The notes under the pieces were generated by a model. That model had not been told where the DNA came from and did not search any database. It saw nothing but the letters and a program-made list of their open reading frames with translations. A DNA stretch of 8,550 nt from Candidatus Omnitrophota bacterium (GTDB taxonomy: Bacteria > Omnitrophota > Gorgyraeia > Duberdicusellales > 4484-171), in the NCBI GenBank assembly GCA_023135855.1, contig JAGLSH010000026.1, positions 1 through 8,550 on the forward strand. Direction: 5' to 3'. Numbering within the stretch: the first letter of the stretch is position 1; each line of letters opens with the position of its first letter. A program made the position numbers and the translations under genes. Below are positions 1 to 6,552 of this stretch, piece by piece.

Positions 1-506
1 CCGTGGGCTGAATCAGGAATAATTACTTTAGTCTTTTTATTACCTTTGATTTCATGGAATTTGCGAATCATCAACATCCCAGCTAATTCTCCATGAGCAC
101 CGCTAGAAGGTTGAAAGGTAAACCGTTTCATCCCAGTTATCTCAGACAACAACTGTTCTAAATTATAAATTAATTCCAAAGAACCCTCAATATCTTGCAA
201 TTTTTGATAAGGATGTATATTGGTAAACCCTTCTAGGCTAGCTAAGTCTTCGTTAATTTTTGGATTATATTTCATAGTACAAGAACCAAGAGGGTAAAAA
301 TTAGTATCAACAGAAAAATTCAATTCTGCCAAGTTCAAATAGTGACGAATAACATCTAGCTCGCCAAGATTAGGTAACGGCAAAGAAGATCTAAGTAAAT
401 TCTTAGAAAAAATTTCTTCTACATTTTTTATCGGAACTTTGGGTTTTTCCAGATAAGAAGATTTATAAAACTTTTTATCTTTATCAAAAATAACTTTCTT
501 ATCCAT
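1..506 (-). CDS. gcvPB: Glycine dehydrogenase (decarboxylating) subunit 2, partial (N-terminal part)
   Basis: This is the N-terminal 168 codons of the PLP-carrying subunit of the split P protein, which decarboxylates glycine and loads the aminomethyl group onto lipoyl-GcvH. The frame runs off the left edge. Family signatures are clear: FYPLGSCTMKYNP at about residues 70-82, TGM followed by QPSSGAHGEL at about 132-141, and the truncated PDSAHG (start of the PDSAHGTNPA block) at 164-169. The PLP-binding lysine lies in the missing C-terminal part, so catalytic competence cannot be judged. The ATG at 506-504 is preceded by a good ribosome site, GAGGTG, four bases upstream. It overlaps the end of gcvPA by 8 bp, which suggests translational coupling and 1:1 production of the two subunits. 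The full family length is usually around 480-500 residues, so about two thirds of the gene is outside the window. Confidence 0.96.
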   Translation of the reverse strand, partial: MDKKVIFDKDKKFYKSSYLEKPKVPIKNVEEIFSKNLLRSSLPLPNLGELDVIRHYLNLAELNFSVDTNFYPLGSCTMKYNPKINEDLASLEGFTNIHPYQKLQDIEGSLELIYNLEQLLSEITGMKRFTFQPSSGAHGELAGMLMIRKFHEIKGNKKTKVIIPDSAH

Positions 507-1845
507 GAAGCACCTCACCTAAAAAATTAACAAAACTATCTATCTCTTCTTTACTTTTCTTCTCTGTGCAACAACTTAAAATACTATTTTTAGACTGATT
601 GAGATTGCTACCTAAATAATAGCCAACAATTATGTTTTTCTTATATAGTTCTGCAATTATTCGTGGTGCATCTTCAACTTCCCAAACAAACTCATTAAAG
701 ACACAAGAAGAATAGGGAATATTAACCCCTCTCACCTCTTTTAGACGTTGGTAAAGATATTGAGTATTGCTTAAAGAATACACAGCTGAGTCTTTTAAAC
801 CATCTCTGCCAATCAAAGAAAGATAAACTGCCGCTGCTATTGCGTTTAAAGATTGATTAGAACAAATATTGCTGGTAGCCTTTTCTCTTCTTATGTGTTG
901 CTCCCTAACTTGAAGAGTAAGACAATAAGCATTATTCATTTCTCGATCTTTAGTTTTGCCAACAATCCTGCCCGGAATCTGCCGTAAATAATCTTTAACA
1001 GTAGTTAAAAAACCAAATGATGGTCCACCAAAATTCAAGGCCCCTCCTAAAGGTTGTCCATCACCACAAACAATATCTACACCCAAAAGTCTTGGTTCTT
1101 TAAAAATAGCCAGTGATAAAGGGTTAGTAAGCATAATTGCTAAAGACCCTTTTGTCTTTGCTATCGCAGATAATTCATCGCTATTTTCAATAAGACCAAA
1201 AAAGTTAGGACTCGAAAATACACAAGACGCCGTTTCTTGATCAACAGCTCTACTTAAAGCTTGCCTATCCACCAAGCCATCATCCCCTGCTTCTATTTCT
1301 TGAATAGTAAAATCAAAACCGCTTAAATAAGTATATAAAGTCTCTTTATATTCAGGATGAATAGCTCCAGCAAGAATAACTTTCTTACGTTTAGTTATCC
1401 GCAAGCTCATAAGTATAGCTTCACTAAGAGCCGAAGCACCGTCAAGAAGTGAAGCGTTAGAAACGTCCATGCCGGTTAAAAGACACAGAAAGCTCTGATA
1501 CTCATATATAGCTTGTAAGATTCCTTGAGAACATTCTGCTTGGTAAGGAGTGTAAGCAGTAAGAAACTGAGAACGTGAAAGGATAAATGACAAAGCCGCA
1601 GGAATATAATGATCATAACACCCAGCTCCTAGAAATGAATTAAACTTCTCTACTGGATTGTTTTTTTCAGAAAGTCCTTTTATTATTCTCTTTACTTCTT
1701 GTTCACTCTTTGAATCAGGAATGTTAAAAGGGCTATCTAATTTTATTTTCGAAGGCAATAAAGAATAGAGCTCCTCAATAGAGCTCATTCCAATAGCTTT
1801 AAGCATATCTTTAACATCTTCTTTTGTGTTAAGAATGTAGGGCAT
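499..1845 (-). CDS. gcvPA: Glycine dehydrogenase (decarboxylating) subunit 1
   Basis: This is the alpha subunit of the two-gene P protein. It pairs with GcvPB to form the glycine decarboxylase active site, corresponds to the N-terminal half of single-chain GcvP, and does not itself carry the PLP lysine. At 448 residues it has the normal length of the family. Recognisable blocks are FLGAGCYDHYIP (about 71-82), YTPYQAECSQG (98-108) and LTGMDVSNASLLDGASALSEA-type sequence (about 123-143), all diagnostic of GcvPA. The ATG at 1845 has AAGAGG as ribosome site four to five bases upstream. It sits 34 bp after gcvH and its 3' end overlaps the gcvPB start, so the four gcv genes look like one operon. 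No frameshift or missing block was seen. Confidence 0.97.
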   Translation of the reverse strand: MPYILNTKEDVKDMLKAIGMSSIEELYSLLPSKIKLDSPFNIPDSKSEQEVKRIIKGLSEKNNPVEKFNSFLGAGCYDHYIPAALSFILSRSQFLTAYTPYQAECSQGILQAIYEYQSFLCLLTGMDVSNASLLDGASALSEAILMSLRITKRKKVILAGAIHPEYKETLYTYLSGFDFTIQEIEAGDDGLVDRQALSRAVDQETASCVFSSPNFFGLIENSDELSAIAKTKGSLAIMLTNPLSLAIFKEPRLLGVDIVCGDGQPLGGALNFGGPSFGFLTTVKDYLRQIPGRIVGKTKDREMNNAYCLTLQVREQHIRREKATSNICSNQSLNAIAAAVYLSLIGRDGLKDSAVYSLSNTQYLYQRLKEVRGVNIPYSSCVFNEFVWEVEDAPRIIAELYKKNIIVGYYLGSNLNQSKNSILSCCTEKKSKEEIDSFVNFLGEVLHG

Positions 1846-1879
1846 AATTACCTCTTAATTTACCAATTATCTCCTATCA

Positions 1880-2257
1880 CTAGATTTCTTTATCAATAAA
1901 TTCTCTATAGGCACTTTCATCTAATAGACTGTCAAGTTCAGCAACATCCTCCAACCTTACCTTAGCTATCCATCCTTTATCAAGAGCAGATTCATTTACC
2001 CGTTCAGGATTGTTAACTAGCTCATCATTTATCTGAATTACCTTTCCGCTTACTGGCGCATACAACTCACTAGCTGCTTTTGTAGATTCAATCGTACCAA
2101 ATTGAGATGATTTTTTTATTTCCTCTCCTGGCTTAGGTAATTCAATAAAAACTATATCTCCTAATTGACTTTGAGCATAATCAGTTATCCCTATTGTAGC
2201 TATTTCCCCTTGAACCTTTACCCATTCATGGGCTTTAGTAAATTTTAAATCTGGCAT
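1880..2257 (-). CDS. gcvH: Glycine cleavage system H protein (lipoyl carrier)
   Basis: This small lipoyl-domain protein shuttles the aminomethyl intermediate between P, T and L proteins. Its 125 residues match the usual length (about 125-130). The N terminus (KFTKAHEWV) is typical. The lipoylation motif reads IESTKAASELYAPVSGKV, with the modified lysine at residue 60. The GDIVFIELP block and the C-terminal GWIAKV block are also present. The more common sequence around the lysine is ESVKAVSD, so Thr59 and Ala62 are mild departures, but the Glu and Lys needed for recognition remain. A strong ribosome site (GGGAGG) stands four bases before the ATG. It lies between gcvT (29 bp upstream) and gcvPA (34 bp downstream). 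Lipoate ligase or synthase genes are not in the window. Confidence 0.97.
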   Translation of the reverse strand: MPDLKFTKAHEWVKVQGEIATIGITDYAQSQLGDIVFIELPKPGEEIKKSSQFGTIESTKAASELYAPVSGKVIQINDELVNNPERVNESALDKGWIAKVRLEDVAELDSLLDESAYREFIDKEI

Positions 2258-2286
2258 TTGTCCTCCCTTTCTTAAACAAACTTAGC

Positions 2287-3402
2287 TTAAGTTTTTAACT
2301 TTAACTTTTTAGATTTTTTAGTCTTAATACTTACAAAAGGAAACTTAACTATTGTTGCTTTATACAATTTACCTCTTACTTCTATTTCTATCTCTTGGCC
2401 AATTTTAGCATAATCTTTGTCTAAATAGGCCATACCAATAAATTTACCAACATTAGATGAATATGTCCCGCTAGACACCTTACCAATTACTCCTGTCTCC
2501 GAATGTATAGAATATCCTTGCCTAGGTATGGCTCTCTCTAGCATAAGAAACCCTACTCTTTTTCTTTTGGCGCCAATATCCTTTATCTTAGAAAGCTCAT
2601 TCTTCCCAACAAAGCCCTTGCTTAATTTAACTGCCCAATCTAAGGAAGCTTCATAAGGATTAATAGTATCATCTATCTCATGACCATACAGCGGGTACCC
2701 CGCCTCAAGGCGTAAAATATTTCGAGAGCCTAAACCACAAGGTTTGAGTTCAAAATTCTGGCCCTCCTCAATCAGTTTGTCCCACCACTTACTACTATTC
2801 TCCCAAGGAAAATAAATTTCAAATCCATCTTCACCAGTATAACCGCTACGTGAGACAATAATCTCTTCTCCTTCTATCTGTATTTCTTTGAAGGATAAAT
2901 ACTCAAAATTAATTCCTTGGCAATCAAAAACCTTTTCAATTACTTCAACTGCCTTTGGTCCTTGAATAGATAAAAGAGAATATTCCATGCTCTTATCAAT
3001 TATCTCTACTTCCGATTGAATATTCTCATTAAGCCATTTTAACACTTTCTCTTTATTGGAAGCATTAACCACACAAAAAAAACTATCCCTCATTCGATAG
3101 ATCATCAAATCGTCGATAATACACCCTGACTCATTTAAAAAAAGATTATACTGCATCTGCCCTACATTAAGAATTGATAAATCATTAGAAACAAGTCTCT
3201 GGAGAAAAGAAAAAGCATTAGCTCCTCTTACTGCTATCTCACCCATATGAGAAGCATCAAAAAGGCCACAAGATTTACGTACAGCTAAAGCTTCAGCTAA
3301 TGTACTTTTATACTCTACTGGAAGAGCCCAACCTGAAAAGTCAACGATTCGGCCCTTATTCTGAAGATGTTTTTGATAAAAAGGGGTCTTTTTTGAATCC
3401 AT
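2287..3402 (-). CDS. gcvT: Aminomethyltransferase (glycine cleavage system T protein)
   Basis: The T protein transfers the methylene carbon from aminomethyl-lipoyl-GcvH to tetrahydrofolate and releases ammonia. At 371 residues it has normal family length. Visible signatures are VDFSGWALPVEY (about 20-31), the folate-site aspartate pair in CIIDDLMIYR (Asp97-Asp98, one of which matches the catalytic Asp), SRSGYTGEDGFEIYF (184-198) and GLGSRNILRLEAGYPLYGHEID-type sequence (223-244). The C terminus normally ends soon after a PFY-like motif. Here it continues past PFV into a lysine-rich tail (about 357-371). This is the first gene of the gcv cluster, preceded by a 77-bp gap with a promoter candidate. 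The ATG has no convincing Shine-Dalgarno, but the conserved N terminus supports the start. Confidence 0.97.
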   Translation of the reverse strand: MDSKKTPFYQKHLQNKGRIVDFSGWALPVEYKSTLAEALAVRKSCGLFDASHMGEIAVRGANAFSFLQRLVSNDLSILNVGQMQYNLFLNESGCIIDDLMIYRMRDSFFCVVNASNKEKVLKWLNENIQSEVEIIDKSMEYSLLSIQGPKAVEVIEKVFDCQGINFEYLSFKEIQIEGEEIIVSRSGYTGEDGFEIYFPWENSSKWWDKLIEEGQNFELKPCGLGSRNILRLEAGYPLYGHEIDDTINPYEASLDWAVKLSKGFVGKNELSKIKDIGAKRKRVGFLMLERAIPRQGYSIHSETGVIGKVSSGTYSSNVGKFIGMAYLDKDYAKIGQEIEIEVRGKLYKATIVKFPFVSIKTKKSKKLKLKT

Positions 3403-3436
3403 TTTAAGTATTTTAATTAATAAATATCAAATATAG

Positions 3437-3455
3437 TGTATAATTTTATCATACA
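3437..3455. promoter_or_regulatory. Dyad overlapping the gcvT -10 box, possible operator
   Basis: TGTATAAT-TTT-ATCATACA (plus strand) is an inverted repeat with 8-base arms, seven of eight positions pairing, around a 3-base centre. It covers the proposed -10 box of the gcvT promoter, the usual position for a repressor site. No regulator gene is in the window to link to it, and AT-rich dyads can arise by chance. Confidence 0.3.
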
Positions 3456-3471
3456 ATTCCATAAATGTAAT
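3443..3471 (-). promoter_or_regulatory. Candidate sigma-70-type promoter for the gcvTHPAPB operon
   Basis: In the gap between pgeF and gcvT, read on the minus strand, there is an ATTACA box (3471-3466), a 17-base spacer and TAAAAT (3448-3443). A TG one base before the -10 box gives an extended -10 form. The -10 end is about 40 bases from the gcvT ATG, leaving a leader of roughly 34 nt. This is pattern matching in very AT-rich DNA, where such boxes occur by chance, so the call is tentative. The leader is too short for a glycine riboswitch. Confidence 0.4.
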
Positions 3472-3479
3472 AGTCTTTT

Positions 3480-4145
3480 TTATTGCTTTCTTAAAATAAA
3501 TGATAATGTCCTACCATCAGCATTTGTGCGCCGATAAGAAAATGCTGGCACCTCAGAACAAAAACTGCAAAAATCTAAGTCATATAAATTCTCTGATTTT
3601 AGCCCTTTCTTGAATAGCTCTTCTTTAACAAACTTAATCGGATCAAAGTAAAGCTGTTCTTGATCTTGTTGAAGACAATTAGTAAGACGGGAATATTCTA
3701 AGAACTCCTTACCTATCCTATAACAACATCTACGTAAACCCACACCAAGGACAACCTTAAATGATTTTAAATTATAGTTTATATTGTCTAATATACCTTT
3801 AGCTGCTGAGCGCCAACCCATATGAACAACACCAATTGCCCCTAATTCCTGACTAGAAAAGTATATTGGGAGACAATCTGCGCTCTTTACTACAACCGCC
3901 TCTTGCCGCTCTTTAGTAAAAAGGCCATCACTGTCAGAAACTTCCAACCCCACAAGACAATTAACTTGATTAGAGTGAGATTGCCTCATATGCCTTACTC
4001 TAAAACCTTCACTCAAAGATGAAACAGCTGTATAAATATCACTAGGAAGGTTCCCGTCCAGATTAGATTTAGTAAATCCGGCAATTATATTTGAAGAGAA
4101 AAAATTCTCAATCAGAATGCAATGTTCACGTTCAACTAGCTTCAC
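3480..4145 (-). CDS. pgeF: PgeF/YfiH-family (laccase-domain) protein, polyphenol oxidase/peptidoglycan editing factor family
   Basis: This is a member of the DUF152/multicopper-polyphenol-oxidase-like family. Characterised relatives act on purine nucleosides (adenosine deaminase/phosphorylase activity) or remove misincorporated L-Ser from peptidoglycan precursors. The metal-binding triad is present: His57 in RQSHSNQV, Cys91 in KSADCLPIYF and His108 in VVHMGWRSAAKG. The C-terminal block AFSYRRTNADGRTLSFI (about 201-217) is also conserved. At 221 residues it is slightly shorter than the typical 240-260. The usual GPxIGPCCYEVG stretch is here GVGLRRCCYRIG (about 134-145), which keeps the two cysteines but loses the prolines. 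The start is a GTG at 4145-4143, overlapping the last 14 bases of the interrupted yggU gene, which implies coupling when yggU was intact. The ribosome site is weak. Cytoplasmic; no signal peptide seen. Confidence 0.9.
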   Translation of the reverse strand: MKLVEREHCILIENFFSSNIIAGFTKSNLDGNLPSDIYTAVSSLSEGFRVRHMRQSHSNQVNCLVGLEVSDSDGLFTKERQEAVVVKSADCLPIYFSSQELGAIGVVHMGWRSAAKGILDNINYNLKSFKVVLGVGLRRCCYRIGKEFLEYSRLTNCLQQDQEQLYFDPIKFVKEELFKKGLKSENLYDLDFCSFCSEVPAFSYRRTNADGRTLSFILRKQ

Positions 4146-4356
4146 TTATTTCAATGACCTTGGCTCTCTTGGTTTTTCCTTTGATTATACTTATATTATA
4201 CTTCTTTATATTATAATAAATTGCTAATACTTCTATTAACTCTTTGTTTGCTTTGCCTTAGGCTGCAGGAGAGTTAATATGTACCTTCAAGCCTTGATTA
4301 AAATGCTGAACTTTAACTTTAGAAGCTTTAGGAATTACCCTTACTTGGACTTTCAT
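4132..4356 (-). pseudogene. DUF167/YggU-family protein, interrupted by an in-frame TAA
   Basis: The minus-strand frame from the ATG at 4356-4354 reads MKVQVRVIPKASKVKVQ, then KVHINSPAA, a TAA at 4260-4258 (codon 33), and continues without shift as GKANKELIEVLA to KGKTKRAKVIEIS and a TGA at 4134-4132. Both halves match the DUF167 family, including the conserved APPV(D/E)GKAN segment. The stop falls exactly where family members carry Asp or Glu, so a single GAA to TAA change explains it. The remaining 74 codons look unspoiled. It may be a recent nonsense mutation, strain variation or a sequencing error. No good restart codon follows the stop. The family has no firmly established function. It sits between rmuC and pgeF and overlaps the pgeF start by 14 bp. 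Confidence 0.8.
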
Positions 4357-4363
4357 CACCTTC

Positions 4364-4418
4364 ACCCCGTTAGAGATATCAAGTTTACCCCGCTGCTAAA
4401 CAAGATTTCTAACGGGGT
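4364..4418. repeat. Imperfect palindromic element between rmuC and yggU
   Basis: ACCCCGTTAGA (4364-4374) and TCTAACGGGGT (4408-4418) are perfect 11-base inverted arms. Inner segments add GTTTA (4383-4387) against TAAAC (4397-4401), so the 55 bases can form one long hairpin with a small GC-rich loop. A second ACCCCG (4387-4392) inside gives an alternative pairing with the right arm. The right arm contains the rmuC stop codon and its last Pro-Arg codons, and the element ends 8 bases from the yggU ATG. There is no T-run after the stem, so an intrinsic terminator is not well supported. It could be a dispersed REP/MITE-like repeat or an RNA processing hairpin. Confidence 0.75.
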
Positions 4419-5269
4419 TCAACTTCAATGGTATGTAATTTAGAAGAAATACTCTCTATTCTCTTAGATAGCTCTTCATACTTTGCGCTTGCACTTCTTA
4501 GATGCGTTCCTAAGGTTCCATAATCACGCATAAAAACAACAACATCTTTTTCTAGCCTTTTTAGATTATCATAAATTTGCCTAGTCTTCTTCTCTATCTT
4601 TATTGCTTGGAAACCAACAAGGATAGTCTTTAAATAAGCGTATAAAGTATTAGGACCAACAACAAAAACTTTTTTCTGATTAGCAAATTCTAAAGCTTCA
4701 GTTTCGGTGATAATAAAATAATACACTGCCTCTGAAGGAACATACATTAAAGCAAAGTCACTTGTTCCTTCGTCAGGATAAATATAAGTAGCTGTTTCTA
4801 ATATTCTCTTTTTTATACTATCAAGACAAATACGACGGCAGGTTTTTTTATCAGCTTCTGAAGCATTAGTATAATTTCTAAATGGCTCGACAGAAAACTT
4901 AGCATCTATCGGCACAATTACTGTCGGAAGCTTAATGACAAAATCTACTCGTTTACCATCTTTAAATCCATACTGAGAGATAACCACTTCCTTAGGTAAA
5001 ATATCTCTAAGCAAATTCTCTAGAATACTCTCTCCAAAAATTCCTCTTGCCTTGGTTGGCTTTAAAACATCATGAAAAGACTTAGTCAGTTGTAAAATCT
5101 CCTGATTCTCTTTATCTAGGCCACCAATTCTCTCATAAATTTTAGATATTCCTTCAGCCACTACTTTCTGAGAATTAAGAGAACTACTCTCCCTACCTAA
5201 TTTAAAAATAAGGATAAAAAGAATAATTAAGATTACACCTAATATTATAAAAAGAAGATAAGTTGTCAT
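4409..5269 (-). CDS. rmuC: Short membrane-anchored RmuC-family protein
   Basis: The RmuC family is linked to limiting recombination at inverted repeats and has a PD-(D/E)XK nuclease-like fold. The N terminus (about 4-23) is one hydrophobic helix followed by a short polar region (about 26-70) that is likely helical. The RmuC domain begins at KPTKARGIFGESILENLL (about 70-87). Nuclease-like residues are visible: Glu80, Asp109 in KRVDFVI, and the D-x-K pair Asp122/Lys124 in VPIDAKFS. The block GPNTLYAYLKTI (about 205-216) is also typical, and the tail is probably coiled coil. At 286 residues it is much shorter than the about 475-residue E. coli protein, mainly through a reduced N-terminal coiled coil. 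The stop codon lies inside a palindromic element. The ATG is 11 bp after coaC, with a weak AAGG ribosome site inside the coaC end. Confidence 0.88.
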   Translation of the reverse strand: MTTYLLFIILGVILIILFILIFKLGRESSSLNSQKVVAEGISKIYERIGGLDKENQEILQLTKSFHDVLKPTKARGIFGESILENLLRDILPKEVVISQYGFKDGKRVDFVIKLPTVIVPIDAKFSVEPFRNYTNASEADKKTCRRICLDSIKKRILETATYIYPDEGTSDFALMYVPSEAVYYFIITETEALEFANQKKVFVVGPNTLYAYLKTILVGFQAIKIEKKTRQIYDNLKRLEKDVVVFMRDYGTLGTHLRSASAKYEELSKRIESISSKLHTIEVEPR

Positions 5270-5280
5270 GGAATAAACCT

Positions 5281-5841
5281 TTATTCAAGGAGAGAAATTG
5301 TTTTACTATAAATATCTTTAACTTCAGGCATCCTCCCTTCTCCGTAAAGGCCACAAGCTAGTTCACCCTTCTCGGGAGGCATAATAAAATATTTTTTTAT
5401 TGCTTTTAACTTTTTAACATTATCACCAATTATAGGATTCTTCCACATATTCTCATTCATAGCCGGAGCGAGTAAAACCTTTTTGCTCTGCCCTAATGCC
5501 GCTACGACCGTAGTAAGAAGATTGTCACAAATACCGCAAGCTATCTTGGAAAGGGTATTGGCTGAAGCTGGAGCAATCAAACACATATCAGTCCATTGGG
5601 AAAGACTTATATGTTGAATATTGTCTTCTTTCATTAAACTAAACATATCCAAATACACTGGATTTTGTGAAAGTTCCTGGAAAACTAAAGGCGTGATAAA
5701 CTTGATTGCGGCTTCAGTCATAATCACCTTAACCGAAAATCCACTCCTTACGAATAAACGGACTAATTCACAACTCTTATATGAAGCAATCCCCCCAGTT
5801 ATCCCTAATAAAATGTTTAGATTTTTATTATTCTTTTTCAT
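5281..5841 (-). CDS. coaC: Phosphopantothenoylcysteine decarboxylase (stand-alone CoaC flavoprotein)
   Basis: An FMN-dependent HFCD-family flavoprotein that decarboxylates 4'-phosphopantothenoylcysteine to 4'-phosphopantetheine in coenzyme A synthesis. The order of motifs matches: GITGGIASYKSCELVR (about 13-28), the catalytic His77 in IQHISLSQW, the flavin-binding region CLIAPASANTLSKIA (about 87-101), the substrate-clamp motif PAMNENMW with Asn129 (about 126-133), and GELACGLYGEGRMPE, whose Cys163 is the proton donor in the family. At 186 residues it corresponds only to the N-terminal half of the usual bacterial CoaBC (Dfp). The ligase half is encoded by the separate upstream gene, 49 bp away. 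The ATG at 5841 has AGGGG six bases upstream. All catalytic residues I can place are intact. Confidence 0.93.
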   Translation of the reverse strand: MKKNNKNLNILLGITGGIASYKSCELVRLFVRSGFSVKVIMTEAAIKFITPLVFQELSQNPVYLDMFSLMKEDNIQHISLSQWTDMCLIAPASANTLSKIACGICDNLLTTVVAALGQSKKVLLAPAMNENMWKNPIIGDNVKKLKAIKKYFIMPPEKGELACGLYGEGRMPEVKDIYSKTISLLE

Positions 5842-5852
5842 AGTTAACCCCT

Positions 5853-5881
5853 ATTGTAATCTAATATCTTTTAATTGTAAA
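5853..5881 (-). promoter_or_regulatory. Candidate internal promoter before coaC
   Basis: In the 49-bp gap between coaB and coaC the minus strand reads TTTACA (5881-5876), 17 bases, then TACAAT (5858-5853). Each box matches five of six consensus positions and the spacing is optimal. The start point would fall only about 5 bases before the coaC ATG, which would remove the AGGGG ribosome site. The match may therefore be chance in AT-rich DNA or give a near-leaderless transcript. Confidence 0.3.
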
Positions 5882-5890
5882 CCTCAAAGA

Positions 5891-6526
5891 TTAAGAGCAA
5901 ATAAGCTTATTTAGCGCAGCTAAAAGAGAACTACGTGATCCTAGAGCAATAACCTTTTTATCTCGACCAATCAAAAACCCTTTATATCCAGTTTTTAAAT
6001 CCTCTAAGGCATTAGCAATTACGAAATCACTTTTGTTAACCTTTAGGCTCTTAAAAGCCTTATCTATAATCCCTTTTTGTTTAGGCTCTAATTTAAACTG
6101 AATCAGCATCGATTTAGAAGCTAACCTACGTATATGCTTTATAATCTTTTCTGTAGAGATTAATTTTAGATCTTGACTCTTACCTGAAGAAATCTTTCCT
6201 TTGAAAGGCTTTGCTAGCTTATAATCACTTACTGCTGCATTATGAATAATAACATCATAATTTTGCTTTTTAATTGTCTTAGTAACTTCCTTTTTAAACT
6301 CTTCAAAATAATAATAAGGAATGACTCTCAACCCTTTTATCTTGCCTACCCCTAAAGGGATGGCTTCGCCTAGGCAATGAGGGTTTATCAAAAGCGTGAC
6401 TGAATGCCCCTTTCTTTTTAAGCCTTGAGCTAAACATAAACCCGTTTTACCAGTAAAACGATTTGTAATTATTCGAACATCATCTATCTTAGCCCAAGTG
6501 GAACCAGCAGTAACTAATACTTTCAT
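5891..6526 (-). CDS. coaB: Phosphopantothenate-cysteine ligase (stand-alone CoaB)
   Basis: Joins cysteine to 4'-phosphopantothenate using a nucleotide (CTP in most bacteria), the step before CoaC. The N terminus MKVLVTAGSTWAKIDDVR followed by TNRFTGKTGLCLA (about 1-34) is the Rossmann-like DFP-family start (consensus TAGGTxExIDPVRxIxNxSSGKMG). HNAAVSDY (about 95-102) matches the AAVADY motif, followed by KISSGK (about 111-116) and KLISTEKII, then KSDFVIANAL (about 165-174). At 211 residues it equals the C-terminal half of fused CoaBC. Departures are Ser-Thr-Trp for the usual Gly-Gly-Thr region and IQFKLEP in place of the common VGFAAET. The ATG at 6526 has AAGAGGTGAG about ten bases upstream, and the gene starts 26 bp after the transporter gene. 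The ligase gene precedes the decarboxylase, the reverse of the domain order in the fusion. Confidence 0.9.
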   Translation of the reverse strand: MKVLVTAGSTWAKIDDVRIITNRFTGKTGLCLAQGLKRKGHSVTLLINPHCLGEAIPLGVGKIKGLRVIPYYYFEEFKKEVTKTIKKQNYDVIIHNAAVSDYKLAKPFKGKISSGKSQDLKLISTEKIIKHIRRLASKSMLIQFKLEPKQKGIIDKAFKSLKVNKSDFVIANALEDLKTGYKGFLIGRDKKVIALGSRSSLLAALNKLICS

Positions 6527-6552
6527 TGAAAATTATCTCACCTCTTAAGGTT

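Noticed and set aside
499..1845. Absence of a PLP-binding lysine motif in GcvPA as a defect
   Set aside because: In split P proteins the PLP lysine is on GcvPB; its absence here is normal.
3403..3479. Glycine riboswitch upstream of gcvT
   Set aside because: The gap is only 77 bp and extremely AT-rich, without the conserved GC-rich tandem aptamer elements.
5853..5881. Direct repeat ATTGTAA twice in the coaB-coaC gap as a regulator site
   Set aside because: The copies coincide with the proposed -35 and -10 boxes and are short AT-rich words likely to recur by chance.
5621..5914. Plus-strand open frame of 97 codons
   Set aside because: It lies antisense to coaC, which has intact catalytic motifs in the other frame. 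The translation shows no family features and the start has no context; it is a shadow frame.
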